A stretch of 64,000 nt of DNA from Bacillota bacterium (GTDB lineage: Bacteria; Bacillota_I; Bacilli_A; RF39; UBA660). The stretch is taken from contig SVAQ01000003.1 of NCBI GenBank assembly GCA_015059305.1, positions 105,925-169,924 on the forward strand. The letters run 5' to 3'. The position numbers and the translations under genes were made by a program. Each line of letters begins with the position of its first letter. The first letter of the stretch is position 1. Of this stretch, positions 8,576 to 17,451 are shown one piece after another. The notes under the pieces are model-generated. The model ran no database searches, was not told where the DNA came from, and worked only from the letters and a program-made list of their open reading frames with translations.

Positions 8576-9487
8576 TTATCTTTTGGGCTGATCAGTATCC
8601 AATGATTCACTTAGCTCAGGCAGTATCTCTTGAACATTATCTTGGAAATAACGTTCAAAATCTCCATTATATCTTTCTTGACAATCATATAAAACACATT
8701 CCACGACGAAATGAAGCATTGGTATTTTGGCTCCATTTTTCAAAACCACATAGCCACTGGATGGGATATTTGGAAAAATATACCTTTTTAAATATTCTAT
8801 TGCTGGTATCTGTATACCAAGAGGAGTTAATAATTTTTTATTTAATAAATCAGGAGCTATTTTAGATAACAATAGATTTTCATTATAGTTTTTTTCCAAA
8901 AGTTCTAGTTCTTCTTCACTTATTGGAAATTCCCAATTTACTTCTTCAATTATTTTTTTATATTCTCGAGCACCAATAGCTTCTTGAATCAAATTAAAGT
9001 AATTTTGTTTTATTCTTAAAAATAGTCCATCCTGCTGATCTTGCGTTAAATATTCATAATAATTAGAATTCATCGTAAAAGAATCTTCTCTAGCATCATA
9101 GTATCCCATAACAAATTCAGGCATTACATAAGGGGAATTAGTTAATGAAAACTGTTCCTGTAATTCTAATGAAGGAATATAATAATACGCTGCATCTCCC
9201 AAATTATATGTACCAATACCGGGCGAATCTAAAATACGGTATTTATTAGGTAAAGAAATAATTATAATAATATTAGAGTCTTTATGAGGCCACTTCTTAA
9301 GAAGGCCATTAACACTATCATCTATATTTTGCCCCATCCCTAAAGCTACACTTGTATAATATAACGAACCATGACTACATCTAAGACCATTATTTAAAAT
9401 TGATTGTATTTTTTCCATAGTCTCTGGTCCTATACCATGTCCATGATAAATGTTATTTGGATTATTAAAAATTTCATTAATATTCAT
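8576..9487 (-). CDS. Hypothetical protein with ADP-ribosyltransferase-like motif order
   Basis: 303-residue soluble protein. The N-terminus reads IYHGHG (H15), ILNNGL, then SLYYTS (Y43/Y44) and a hydrophobic strand IIIIISLP (about 73-80). MPEFVMGYYD follows with E124. The order His, Tyr, later Glu on strand-like segments is that of the H-Y-E group of ADP-ribosyltransferases (PARP-type), where IYHG and a late PE(F/Y)V are typical. This is an inference from motif shape only. The C-terminal half (about 150-303) is helical and charged, with no recognised domain. Monocistronic, with no toxin or antitoxin partner visible beside it. Confidence 0.65.
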   Translation of the reverse strand: MNINEIFNNPNNIYHGHGIGPETMEKIQSILNNGLRCSHGSLYYTSVALGMGQNIDDSVNGLLKKWPHKDSNIIIIISLPNKYRILDSPGIGTYNLGDAAYYYIPSLELQEQFSLTNSPYVMPEFVMGYYDAREDSFTMNSNYYEYLTQDQQDGLFLRIKQNYFNLIQEAIGAREYKKIIEEVNWEFPISEEELELLEKNYNENLLLSKIAPDLLNKKLLTPLGIQIPAIEYLKRYIFPNIPSSGYVVLKNGAKIPMLHFVVECVLYDCQERYNGDFERYFQDNVQEILPELSESLDTDQPKR

Positions 9488-9589
9488 AAGCTTATACCCT
9501 ATTATATTATATCATAGTTATAAAATTTATATTTTGGAAATATCATATTTTACATTAATGATTACTTTACTTAAATCATATATATAAAT

Positions 9590-10543
9590 ATGAAAAAAGC
9601 ATTTTTAATTAAAAATCAAGAAGTATTTCAAGGTCAGAAAAACATAAAAAAAAAGAAACAATACTTTGAAGGATGGTATTTTAAAAACAGCAGTAATAAT
9701 TACTCCATTGCATTTATTCCGGGTATTAATGTTATAGATAATATTAAAGAAGCATTTATTCAAATAATAACTAATAACACTTCGTATTTTATAAAATATA
9801 ATTTCGATGATTTTGAATATGGCTATGATCCCTTTTATATTAAAATTGGTAAAAATTATTTTACTAAAGAATTTATTCATATTGATATTAAAGATTCAAA
9901 TCAAAATATCCGCATTTTTGGTAATATTGATTACACTAACCTACATAATATTAAAAGTACTTTTATTAGTCCAAATATCATGGGACCTTTTTCATATCTA
10001 CCTTTTATGGAATGTAATCATGCAATAATAGCAATGAAAGCCACAGCAAACGGAATAATTAAGTTTAATAAGCAAACAATTAAATTTATTAATAATACTG
10101 TTTACATTGAAAAAGATTGGGGAAGTTCTTTTCCTAAAACATATATCTGGTGTCAAGCTAATAACTTTGATAATCCTAAGGTATCCATGATGATTTCTAT
10201 TGCTGATATACCATTTAAATTGTTTCATTTTGTTGGTTTTATTTGTATTTTAAAAACAGATAGTAAAGAATACAAATTTACAACATATAATTTTGCTAGA
10301 ATTATAAAAAAGAAAATAACAACCAATCAAATCGATATTACGCTTAAGAAAAGAAATTATACCTTACATATTCAATCATTTGTTAACAATAGCCATAATT
10401 TATCAGCTCCAATTAAGGGGAAAATGACTAAAACAATTAATGAAAGTATTACAGCAAACACATATATAACGCTTAAAAAAAGTAATAATCTAATATATTC
10501 TGGTATTAGTAATAATTGTGGTTTAGAAATTGTTGAAAAATAA
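9590..10543 (+). CDS. Tocopherol-cyclase-family protein
   Basis: 317 residues with the signature blocks of the tocopherol cyclase-like family: FEGWYFK near residue 27, SPNIMGPFSYLPFMECNH near residue 128 and YIEKDWGSSFPKTYIW near residue 170. In plants and cyanobacteria the family makes tocopherol. Homologues in fermentative Firmicutes have no known role, and no tocopherol pathway gene is seen here. No signal peptide. No SD is visible; the ATG follows an AT-rich TATATATAAATATG stretch, so weak or leaderless initiation is possible. It shares a terminator with the convergent patatin gene. Confidence 0.75.
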   Translation: MKKAFLIKNQEVFQGQKNIKKKKQYFEGWYFKNSSNNYSIAFIPGINVIDNIKEAFIQIITNNTSYFIKYNFDDFEYGYDPFYIKIGKNYFTKEFIHIDIKDSNQNIRIFGNIDYTNLHNIKSTFISPNIMGPFSYLPFMECNHAIIAMKATANGIIKFNKQTIKFINNTVYIEKDWGSSFPKTYIWCQANNFDNPKVSMMISIADIPFKLFHFVGFICILKTDSKEYKFTTYNFARIIKKKITTNQIDITLKKRNYTLHIQSFVNNSHNLSAPIKGKMTKTINESITANTYITLKKSNNLIYSGISNNCGLEIVEK

Positions 10544-10570
10544 ATAGACTTATTATTAAAGCCTATTTTA
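10542..10570. terminator. Probable terminator between convergent genes
   Basis: Imperfect stem AAATAGACTT/AAGCCTATTT with one A-C mismatch, lying at the end of the rightward gene and overlapping the last codons of the leftward one. Confidence 0.5.
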
Positions 10571-11414
10571 AATAATCTTTCAAATTTTTCATAATATTTT
10601 TAGCGTCTTTAACCCCCAAATCGTAAACTTCTTGTAATTTATCAGGGTTTCGTTCAATTACTTTCACATTGATACTTTCCGATGGTCTAACAACAAAAAT
10701 TTCTTTTTTATTTTCCATATCAATTATTTTCTCAATAGTTTTGTTATATTCTTTATGACGATTTTCCATCACCTTAACAAGGTTTGGATATTTATTATAT
10801 CGTAATTTTACTAATTTTAATTTTTTATTAGATAATGGCTCTTTACGATAATCAATGGGTCTAGTTAAAACAACAATAATTTTATCATATCCTAGTTGCT
10901 TAATTTTTTCTACGGGAATACTATCAGATACTCCACCGTCAAGATATTTTTTTTCGTTTATTTTAACCATTTTTGAAACCAATGGAATTGCAGAGGTCGC
11001 TCTTAACATTTCCATATCTTCAAGAATATTATTTACTTTGAGGTATTCAGCTTTTCCGGTTTCCACATTAGTTGCAGTAACATAAAAACCAGTATTATTT
11101 CGCATAAATGTTTCATTATCAAAAATATCATATTTTGTAGTAACATCATAAAATGCAAATTTTCTACTTATTGCGTTACCAGTAAACAAAAAATTTAAAA
11201 GACTCATATACCGATGATTTTTACAAAATCTTTTATTATATCTAATTACTCGACCTTTTTGTCCCGAGAAATAGTTAGGTCCAAATAAAGCTCCTGCCGA
11301 AACGCCTATGATGCAATCCACCTTAATTTTATTATCCATAAAAGTATCTAAAACGCCTGCTGTATACATACCACGCATAGCGCCACCTTCTAAAACCAAT
11401 CCTGTTTTTGTCAT
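10563..11414 (-). CDS. Patatin-like phospholipase / acyl hydrolase
   Basis: Patatin-fold serine lipase, expected to hydrolyse acyl esters of phospholipids. The oxyanion block GLVLEGGAMRGMYTAGVLD is at the N-terminus, the nucleophile elbow GVSAG comes about 40 residues later, and the catalytic Asp sits in LDGGVSDSIP. The order matches the YjjU/RssA-type bacterial patatins. I prefer ATG 11414 because AGGGGA sits 7 bp upstream; a farther in-frame ATG at 11444 has no comparable SD. The protein is then 283 residues, with no signal peptide. It could serve lipid turnover together with the acyl-CoA synthetases and PlsC proteins in the window (inference). Confidence 0.9.
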   Translation of the reverse strand: MTKTGLVLEGGAMRGMYTAGVLDTFMDNKIKVDCIIGVSAGALFGPNYFSGQKGRVIRYNKRFCKNHRYMSLLNFLFTGNAISRKFAFYDVTTKYDIFDNETFMRNNTGFYVTATNVETGKAEYLKVNNILEDMEMLRATSAIPLVSKMVKINEKKYLDGGVSDSIPVEKIKQLGYDKIIVVLTRPIDYRKEPLSNKKLKLVKLRYNKYPNLVKVMENRHKEYNKTIEKIIDMENKKEIFVVRPSESINVKVIERNPDKLQEVYDLGVKDAKNIMKNLKDYLK

Positions 11415-11532
11415 TTTAATTCCCCTACCTTTACGCATTACCATAGGATATTTCTATTTCATTAATTAAAAACTCCTATCCCATATAAGTATATATTATA
11501 ATTTTAAATAAATAAAATCTATTTTTAAGAAA

Positions 11533-11556
11533 AAAGAATAGTATTACCTATTCTTT
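11533..11556 (-). terminator. Terminator of the hydrogenase gene
   Basis: 9-bp perfect stem AAAGAATAG/CTATTCTTT overlapping the TAG stop at 11548-11550. On the minus strand it is followed by a T-rich run. Confidence 0.75.
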
Positions 11557-12891
11557 AAGATCACTAGAACGATCAATGTAATAAGTATGCAATAAAGTTT
11601 CTGCTTCCTTACTCAATGGTTCTTTCAAGAATTCATTATATATTTGAACAATATTTTGATTTTGGTGACTAAGTCTAATTTTTTGATTTTGATCTTTTGT
11701 ATATAGCGAATCCATTCTTCGTTGTTTTACGTCTTGTTCATTTTCAATCGTCGTCCTTGGTTGACCACCACCGCCTATACAACCACCATAACAATTCATA
11801 ATTTCAATATAATGATACTTACTAATTCCCTTTTTTACTTCCTCTAATAAAGGAATTGCACTAGCCATTTGATTTACAACCGCTACATTTAACTTAATAC
11901 CACCGATATCTATTTTTAACTCTTTTACATTATTTAAGCCGCGAACTTCTTTATACATTAATTTTTCCTGCGATAAATTTTCATTAGTCAATATTTTATA
12001 AACTGTTCTAATTGAAGCTTCCATTACTCCACCGGTATTCCCAAAAATCATTCCAGCACCAGACCCTTCGCCCAGTAAGTTATCAAAGTTACCATCCTCT
12101 AAATTCTTAAAGTCAATATTTTCTAACTTAATTAAGTCGATTAATTCTTTAGTAGTAATGACTGCATCAGTCCCAGGCAATTCTTCTCTTGCAACTTCGT
12201 ATTTTTTAGAGGTACAAGGGGTAATTGCCACTGTAAAAACATTATTTTTATCCAAATTTAGTTTTTGACAAAAGTATTCCTTAACTATTGAACCTAGCAT
12301 GCTAATTGGACTTTTACAAGTGGATAAGTATGGAAGTAATTCTGGATAAAAAGTTTCAGCATATTTTACCCATGATGGACAGCAACTTGTAAACATTGGT
12401 AATTTGCCATTATTCTTAATTCGCTTTACCAATTCTGCTGCTTCTTCAACTATTGTTAAATCTGCACCCGATGTAACATCTAGAACATAATTAAATCCCA
12501 ATTTTCGCAAAACTGTTACTAATTTTCCTTGAACAAATTCTCCTTTTGGCATGTCAAACGCTTCACCAATTGCAACTCTTACAGCAGGAGCAGTATAAGC
12601 AATACATATTTTTTTATTATTTAATGCAAGTTTAAAACGAAAAACATCATTTTTAGGTACTAACGCATTAACTGGGCAAGCTTGAATACATTGTCCACAA
12701 TAAACACAAGCCTTTCCCTTACAAATATCCTTGATTCCTTCACGGATTTGACATGTCGTCTTACATAAGCCACAGTCAATACATTTCTCTAAAATTCTTT
12801 CAATAGCAATATTTTCCTTATCAATTGTTATTGCATTATAAAATTTTATATCATCGGGAATTTCCGTATGGTTAATATCTATATTACGCAT
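11548..12891 (-). CDS. [FeFe] hydrogenase
   Basis: Iron-only hydrogenase that reduces protons with electrons from ferredoxin, disposing of fermentation electrons in the cytoplasm. The N-terminus (about 31-75) is a two-cluster ferredoxin domain with cysteines at about 37, 40, 43, 47, 57, 62, 65, 68 and 72. All three H-cluster signatures are present: TSCCPSW, TPCTSKKYE (second position T where VMPC is common) and EIMNCYGGCIGGGGQP. The C-terminal region (about 390-440) resembles the small-subunit tail. At 447 residues it is one of the shorter forms. No HydE/F/G maturases or NuoE/F-like partner genes are in the window. Single gene with SD GAGGAG. Confidence 0.93.
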   Translation of the reverse strand: MRNIDINHTEIPDDIKFYNAITIDKENIAIERILEKCIDCGLCKTTCQIREGIKDICKGKACVYCGQCIQACPVNALVPKNDVFRFKLALNNKKICIAYTAPAVRVAIGEAFDMPKGEFVQGKLVTVLRKLGFNYVLDVTSGADLTIVEEAAELVKRIKNNGKLPMFTSCCPSWVKYAETFYPELLPYLSTCKSPISMLGSIVKEYFCQKLNLDKNNVFTVAITPCTSKKYEVAREELPGTDAVITTKELIDLIKLENIDFKNLEDGNFDNLLGEGSGAGMIFGNTGGVMEASIRTVYKILTNENLSQEKLMYKEVRGLNNVKELKIDIGGIKLNVAVVNQMASAIPLLEEVKKGISKYHYIEIMNCYGGCIGGGGQPRTTIENEQDVKQRRMDSLYTKDQNQKIRLSHQNQNIVQIYNEFLKEPLSKEAETLLHTYYIDRSSDLKE

Positions 12892-12954
12892 TTTTATACT
12901 CCTCTATTCTTATGTTAATATTATAACATCAAAGAGGATAAAATTATAAATAAT

Positions 12955-14001
12955 TTACCTTATTCGTCGATAATTTTGCAAATAATCTTTTATCGTCCAA
13001 TAAACTCCAGAAGTTAATTCACTGGTTGTTTGTTGATCAAAAATTTCACCTTCATATCTAGTACCAAATCCTTGATTAAATTTTTCAATTTCTAGTTTTA
13101 TGGCGTTTGGATCTTGTTTATATAAAAAAAACCAATACATTCCAAGAATTCCTGAAAGCAGAAGAGTATCACTACTAAGATTTTTTCCATATCCTAAAGA
13201 AGATATTCCACCATTAGGAGTATAAATTATATCTTGAACTGCCTGATATAAAGTTGCATTATAATCTAAATTACATAAAAAGCCATTAATTTTATTTGCT
13301 TCTTGCGCAAATGCTTGCTTTCGATATTTTGTATTTTTTAAATAATCCCAAAAAACATATTCAACAAAAATTGGATAAGCTTCGCCAAAAAGAGAATAAA
13401 GACATTTTTGCATTTCTTCAACACTTGTTTTACCAATAAGCTGGGCTGCATGAGCTAGCTCATGGGGAAGAATTGATATTGAATTAAATCGATTATTAAA
13501 ACGGCTTGAAATATACGTATTGCCCTCACTCACTAACGGGTAACATCTACCTCTACACGTTGCAGAGTCATGCAAATTAGTATTTAACTCAATTCTCTCT
13601 TCTTTTTGATACTCAAGATATAAACGTAATAAATTCTCATCGAAATATTCTAAAAACTCATATAGTAAATTATGATTTTCTTGATCAGAAATAGATTTAA
13701 AAGCGCTGCCTCTACTACCAACATGATGAAAATATGAGGCACTATAAAGTTCTCTTGCTAAACTAGAACTGTTTTTTTTCAAAGACTCAACCATTTCTTC
13801 AAGATGCTGTTTATCTAATATTGCATAACTACGCAACGCTTTTATATCATAAATTTTTTTACCACTTTTGTAATTAACCATTTCCTTTAAATTACGTAAA
13901 TCTATTTCCAACCCCATTAATATAGTGGGGTCCGATATAGTTTGGATTTGCGATTCTAAAAATTCAATTTTTAACTTAAGTTCATTTATATTCCAAGCCA
14001 T
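12955..14001 (-). CDS. Putative zinc metallopeptidase-like protein (HExxH)
   Basis: 348 residues, no signal peptide. HELAHAAQ at about residues 182-189 gives a HExxH zinc site; FGEAYPIFVEYVFW about 30 residues later offers the third glutamate ligand of gluzincins. The preceding segment (TYISSRFNNRFNSISILP) sits where M3 oligopeptidases have a similar strand. The N-terminal 90 residues are helical and charged. Monocistronic. The protein at 29859-30941 has a similar size and layout but a degenerate HSLAH. Substrate unknown; family assignment is inference. Confidence 0.7.
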   Translation of the reverse strand: MAWNINELKLKIEFLESQIQTISDPTILMGLEIDLRNLKEMVNYKSGKKIYDIKALRSYAILDKQHLEEMVESLKKNSSSLARELYSASYFHHVGSRGSAFKSISDQENHNLLYEFLEYFDENLLRLYLEYQKEERIELNTNLHDSATCRGRCYPLVSEGNTYISSRFNNRFNSISILPHELAHAAQLIGKTSVEEMQKCLYSLFGEAYPIFVEYVFWDYLKNTKYRKQAFAQEANKINGFLCNLDYNATLYQAVQDIIYTPNGGISSLGYGKNLSSDTLLLSGILGMYWFFLYKQDPNAIKLEIEKFNQGFGTRYEGEIFDQQTTSELTSGVYWTIKDYLQNYRRIR

Positions 14002-14068
14002 TATTATCCCCCAATCTCAAATTTTTAAGTATCATACCATAATTATATTTAAATATCCAGCAAATAAA

Positions 14069-14088
14069 AATAGTGATTGCTCACTATT
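14069..14088 (-). terminator. Terminator of the DedA-like gene
   Basis: 8-bp stem AATAGTGA/TCACTATT with a TTGC loop, overlapping the TAG stop at 14084; T-rich on the minus strand beyond. Confidence 0.7.
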
Positions 14089-14659
14089 TATCACCTATAA
14101 ATTTTTTCACAAATGAACTTATTAAATAAGCCAACACTATCATTAATGATATTTTAATTATAATTATTGGGGAGGAAAAACTTTCAACTATTCCTACACC
14201 AACATATCCCCAAAAGTATACCATGAATATTTTACTAATTAAAATAGACCAAAAAAACTTTTTAAAGTTCATATTAACCATTCCGGCAGCAATATTAATC
14301 ATAAATGCTGGAGTAAATGGCATAGCAAGTAAAGTTGTAAACGAAGGCATCGATAAATTATTTACATAATTAAGACAATTATCTAATAGTGGTGCTGTTT
14401 TCATCCGCGTTTCATACCAATTTCGAATCCCCTTTTTTACAAGGTAATAAGATAAAAAACAGCCTAAACATGTAAAAAACCAAGATATAATAAAACCACC
14501 TATTGTACCAAAACTAATAAAATTAATTGTAATAAACGTACAAAGAGGTAAAATTGGTATCATTGATTCTATTAAGATGAGCGAACATGCAAAGAAAGGA
14601 GCAAATACTCCCATGTTTGAAATAAATTGTTCAATTGTTTCAGTAACTCCTGCTAGCAC
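14084..14659 (-). CDS. DedA / TVP38-type (VTT domain) membrane protein
   Basis: Polytopic inner-membrane protein of the VTT/SNARE-associated family; members are thought to move lipids or protect membrane energetics. Visible hydrophobic segments follow the family pattern, with an Ile/Pro-rich re-entrant loop (LIESMIPILPL), GTIGGFIISWFFTCLGC and LLAMPFTPAFMINIAAGM as the second re-entrant region. Start choice: ATG 14740 overlaps the rhodanese gene but has no SD. GTG 14659 has AGGTG 5 bp upstream and gives a normal N-terminus, so it is preferred; the longer form is possible through translational coupling. It forms an operon with the rhodanese gene. Confidence 0.8.
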   Translation of the reverse strand: MLAGVTETIEQFISNMGVFAPFFACSLILIESMIPILPLCTFITINFISFGTIGGFIISWFFTCLGCFLSYYLVKKGIRNWYETRMKTAPLLDNCLNYVNNLSMPSFTTLLAMPFTPAFMINIAAGMVNMNFKKFFWSILISKIFMVYFWGYVGVGIVESFSSPIIIIKISLMIVLAYLISSFVKKFIGDK

Positions 14660-14708
14660 TCTATCACCTATGTTTATATTATAATACTTTTTATGTGTTT
14701 TTAATATA

Positions 14709-14963
14709 CTAATATGTAACTTGGACAACGTTATAGCCATAATAGGATAACGTAGTAACTACACGTTTACTGAGTCTCCCTTTATCACAAATAATATAAT
14801 ATATTTCAGTTTTATTAAGATATTTTTTATGATTCATTATTAACTTATCAGCATATATATTTACACTTCGTGGGTCATGTTTTTTCTTATAATCTAAAGG
14901 ATGCTGAACATCTATAAGTTTTCCCATACTTTCATTATAATCATATATACTTATTGTCTTCAT
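14709..14963 (-). CDS. Rhodanese-like domain protein
   Basis: Single-domain rhodanese of 84 residues, a sulfur-transfer fold. LIDVQHPLDYKKKH, SVNIYADKL and the active-site loop CDKGRLSKRV with the catalytic Cys near residue 59 are all visible, followed by LSYYGYNVVQV. In the family the loop Cys carries a persulfide. First gene of a two-gene operon with the DedA-like gene. Its SD (TGAGG) lies in one arm of the terminator hairpin at 14967-14994, so read-through mRNA would hide the ribosome site. Confidence 0.85.
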   Translation of the reverse strand: MKTISIYDYNESMGKLIDVQHPLDYKKKHDPRSVNIYADKLIMNHKKYLNKTEIYYIICDKGRLSKRVVTTLSYYGYNVVQVTY

Positions 14964-14966
14964 ATA

Positions 14967-14994
14967 AAAACCTCACAATATTTTATGAGGTTTT
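14967..14994 (-). terminator. Terminator after virD4, with the rhodanese SD in its stem
   Basis: 9-bp stem AAAACCTCA/TGAGGTTTT with a 10-nt loop. It ends the virD4 transcript and on the minus strand is followed by TTTTTAT. The second minus-strand arm contains GTGAGG, the SD of the next gene. Confidence 0.75.
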
Positions 14995-15018
14995 CTAGTC
15001 TAGTGTAACTTTATAAGC

Positions 15019-17337
15019 CTAATCATCAAAGAAATCATCAAAATATTCGTCATCAGTTACAATGTTTTCATTAATTACTACGCTATCTTTATCAACATTA
15101 ATTATTGGTTGTCTAATATCATCCAGTTTTATTTCTTGCGTCAAATCTAATTCTTCTTCTTTTTCTAATAACTCATTACTTTCAATTTTCTTTAAAGCTT
15201 CCTCAATTGATGAAAAATCATCTTTATTAGATTCAATCATTGGCTTTTCAACAATTGGCGTAACAATAGTTTCTTGCTTTTCTTCAATAGTTGGACTGAT
15301 TGTTGATTTTTTTAACTGTTGTTCATTTTTTTCTTCTTTAATTGCATTATTAGAAACTATCGATTCCTTTTCTTCATTTTTTTGAATTGTATCTTTTTTA
15401 GACATTTCTTCTTCGTCTAACGCCTTTAATTTTTTTTCGATATCCTTAACCATATCATCAATATCTTTTGTACTAACACCAGCGTATGGATTTGGTTGTA
15501 CCGGCTGATTTATACTAGGACTAGTATTAAACTGACTTCTATTATTTTGTAAGAATGGATTAAAATTATTATTTCCTCCTAAAAATGGATTAACACCTGG
15601 CATCATCGAAGGATTATTTAAAGTCTCGTCCTTTTTCTTCTCAGAGACAAATTTTTTTATATCAAATAACTCTATTTTTTGTGATTGTCTTAAAGGTAAT
15701 TTTGCTTTTCCATAATTAATTCCCCAGTCAATTTTGAAATCAGGGGTTAATTTAGTTTTAAAAGGATTTTTTCTCCAGCGAATAATTATTGCTTCAAATA
15801 ATTTTAATTTTTGTAAGTCTGACACTGTAACAAGTGGAGTAGAAGCTGTTTTATCTTTTTCTTTAGACTTAACTTCACCACACATCTTGCTAATTTCCTC
15901 TAAAGCTTTTAATTCAGTAGAAATTAAATATATTAAATTACCACAATTTCCTTTAATAACTTGAGCAATTTCTTCTCCATATACGTCATTTAATTGCGCA
16001 AAATTTTGAATAATAAAAGTAAATCTAATATCCCTACTTCTTGCTGCTGTAACCATTGAATCGACATCTTTAAGCGGAGGCATATTAGGGAACTCATCTA
16101 AAATAAAATTTGTACGATACTCTAATTTTCCACCATTGGCTTGAGCACAATCAATTAATGTTTCATAACATTGCTTTATAAAAATTGTCATTAATCCATG
16201 ATATGTTTTCTTTTCATCATGGATAATCATGAATACAGCTGTTTTTTGTTTCCCAATATCACGCATATCAAAATCACTATACGCTAACATTTCACTCAAC
16301 GACTCTCTAGTAGAAAACATCCTTATCTTTTGTCTAAAAGTTGATAAAATACCACCTTTTGTTTCGTTTGGAGCATTAATTGTATTAGATGCAAAAATAT
16401 ATGCCGATGACTCTTCTCCTTTTAATGCAAAATATTCTTTAATATAAGGTGTAGTTCCTCTTCGCTCATCACCAGCTATAGACATTTGGTTAATACTATT
16501 TAAATTAACTTGTTTTTCACTAGCGTCCATAAATAAACCAAGTGCTAAACCCGAAAAATAATCCGCAGCACTCTTTTCCCAGAATGGGTCTGATTTAGAA
16601 TCTTTATTGTAAATAATATTTAAAGCAACGTCATCTAAAAGTTCTATCCCTTTATCTTGATCACCACTTTTATAATATTGGTATGGTAATGTTAATGGAT
16701 TCCAAGAATTACCCTTTTCAGGTTCACGGAAGTTTAGAATAACAATTTTATATCCTTGGCTTTTTAAATATTCACCACAATATTCATATATTTCACCTTT
16801 AGGGTCTGTAATAACCATGCTTTCACCTTTTTTAGAAAGTAGGTTAACTAAGGGTTTAACAACACATTCAGTCTTACCTGATCCAGTAGCCCCAATTATT
16901 AAATTATGATATTCACCATTATCTACCCAAATTTCACTTCCCTTATTAATAAGAGGAATCCCAGCTGCTGCTATATCTTTATCTTGGGGTGATACTTTAA
17001 CAATTCCTTTATCAGTTTTAATATCTTTTTCAGAAGCCCACTTTGAATAACCATCACTAGATTTCTCTGAAATCCGCAAACCGAATCCTGGCCCTTTATC
17101 TTTATCAAAAATATACGAAGACACATTTGAAAAAATAAATAATAAAACTGCTACAAACAAACCAAAAGTATATCCAATATATTCAAATGTAAAAGCTTTA
17201 AATGGAAGCAAACCGTAAAAAGTCCCGTCATTTGAAAATGATACAAAATTTAATACAGCTATTGCACAAAAGTATAATAAGATTACACAATAAAAGACAA
17301 ATAACATTAAATCTTTTGGGGTAACTTTAAATTTCAT
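15019..17337 (-). CDS. virD4: VirD4/TraG-type IV secretion coupling ATPase
   Basis: 772-residue coupling protein that docks substrates at a type IV secretion channel. Two N-terminal membrane helices (about 11-31 and 49-69) are followed by the ATPase domain with Walker A GATGSGKTE (about residues 148-156) and Walker B FILDEFPNMPP (about 410-420). The end of the ATPase domain carries the TraG-like DSMVTAARSRDIRF block. The C-terminal 220 residues (about 550-772) are low-complexity, first Asn/Pro-rich, then very acidic and Lys/Glu-rich, a plausible substrate-binding tail. It has its own promoter (17362-17390) and SD AAAGGAGG, separated by a terminator from the rest of the secretion genes. Confidence 0.92.
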   Translation of the reverse strand: MKFKVTPKDLMLFVFYCVILLYFCAIAVLNFVSFSNDGTFYGLLPFKAFTFEYIGYTFGLFVAVLLFIFSNVSSYIFDKDKGPGFGLRISEKSSDGYSKWASEKDIKTDKGIVKVSPQDKDIAAAGIPLINKGSEIWVDNGEYHNLIIGATGSGKTECVVKPLVNLLSKKGESMVITDPKGEIYEYCGEYLKSQGYKIVILNFREPEKGNSWNPLTLPYQYYKSGDQDKGIELLDDVALNIIYNKDSKSDPFWEKSAADYFSGLALGLFMDASEKQVNLNSINQMSIAGDERRGTTPYIKEYFALKGEESSAYIFASNTINAPNETKGGILSTFRQKIRMFSTRESLSEMLAYSDFDMRDIGKQKTAVFMIIHDEKKTYHGLMTIFIKQCYETLIDCAQANGGKLEYRTNFILDEFPNMPPLKDVDSMVTAARSRDIRFTFIIQNFAQLNDVYGEEIAQVIKGNCGNLIYLISTELKALEEISKMCGEVKSKEKDKTASTPLVTVSDLQKLKLFEAIIIRWRKNPFKTKLTPDFKIDWGINYGKAKLPLRQSQKIELFDIKKFVSEKKKDETLNNPSMMPGVNPFLGGNNNFNPFLQNNRSQFNTSPSINQPVQPNPYAGVSTKDIDDMVKDIEKKLKALDEEEMSKKDTIQKNEEKESIVSNNAIKEEKNEQQLKKSTISPTIEEKQETIVTPIVEKPMIESNKDDFSSIEEALKKIESNELLEKEEELDLTQEIKLDDIRQPIINVDKDSVVINENIVTDDEYFDDFFDD

Positions 17338-17361
17338 GATTGCCTCCTTTAATCTAGAAAT

Positions 17362-17390
17362 ATTATACTACAAATGTTTAATTGCTCCAA
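17362..17390 (-). promoter_or_regulatory. Promoter of virD4
   Basis: -35 TTGGAG (17385-17390), 17-bp spacer, -10 TATAAT (17362-17367), then the SD and ATG 17337. It lies just after the terminator of the upstream secretion operon. Confidence 0.75.
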
Positions 17391-17425
17391 CTATATTTTC
17401 AACTTTCTTGGAATTTACTCCATGA

Positions 17426-17451
17426 AAAAAGCCAAATGTTTTTGGCTTTTT
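17426..17451 (-). terminator. Terminator of the main secretion operon
   Basis: 11-bp stem AAAAAGCCAAA/TTTGGCTTTTT with a 4-nt loop, overlapping the stop of the gene at 17450 and followed by a minus-strand T-run. Confidence 0.85.
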
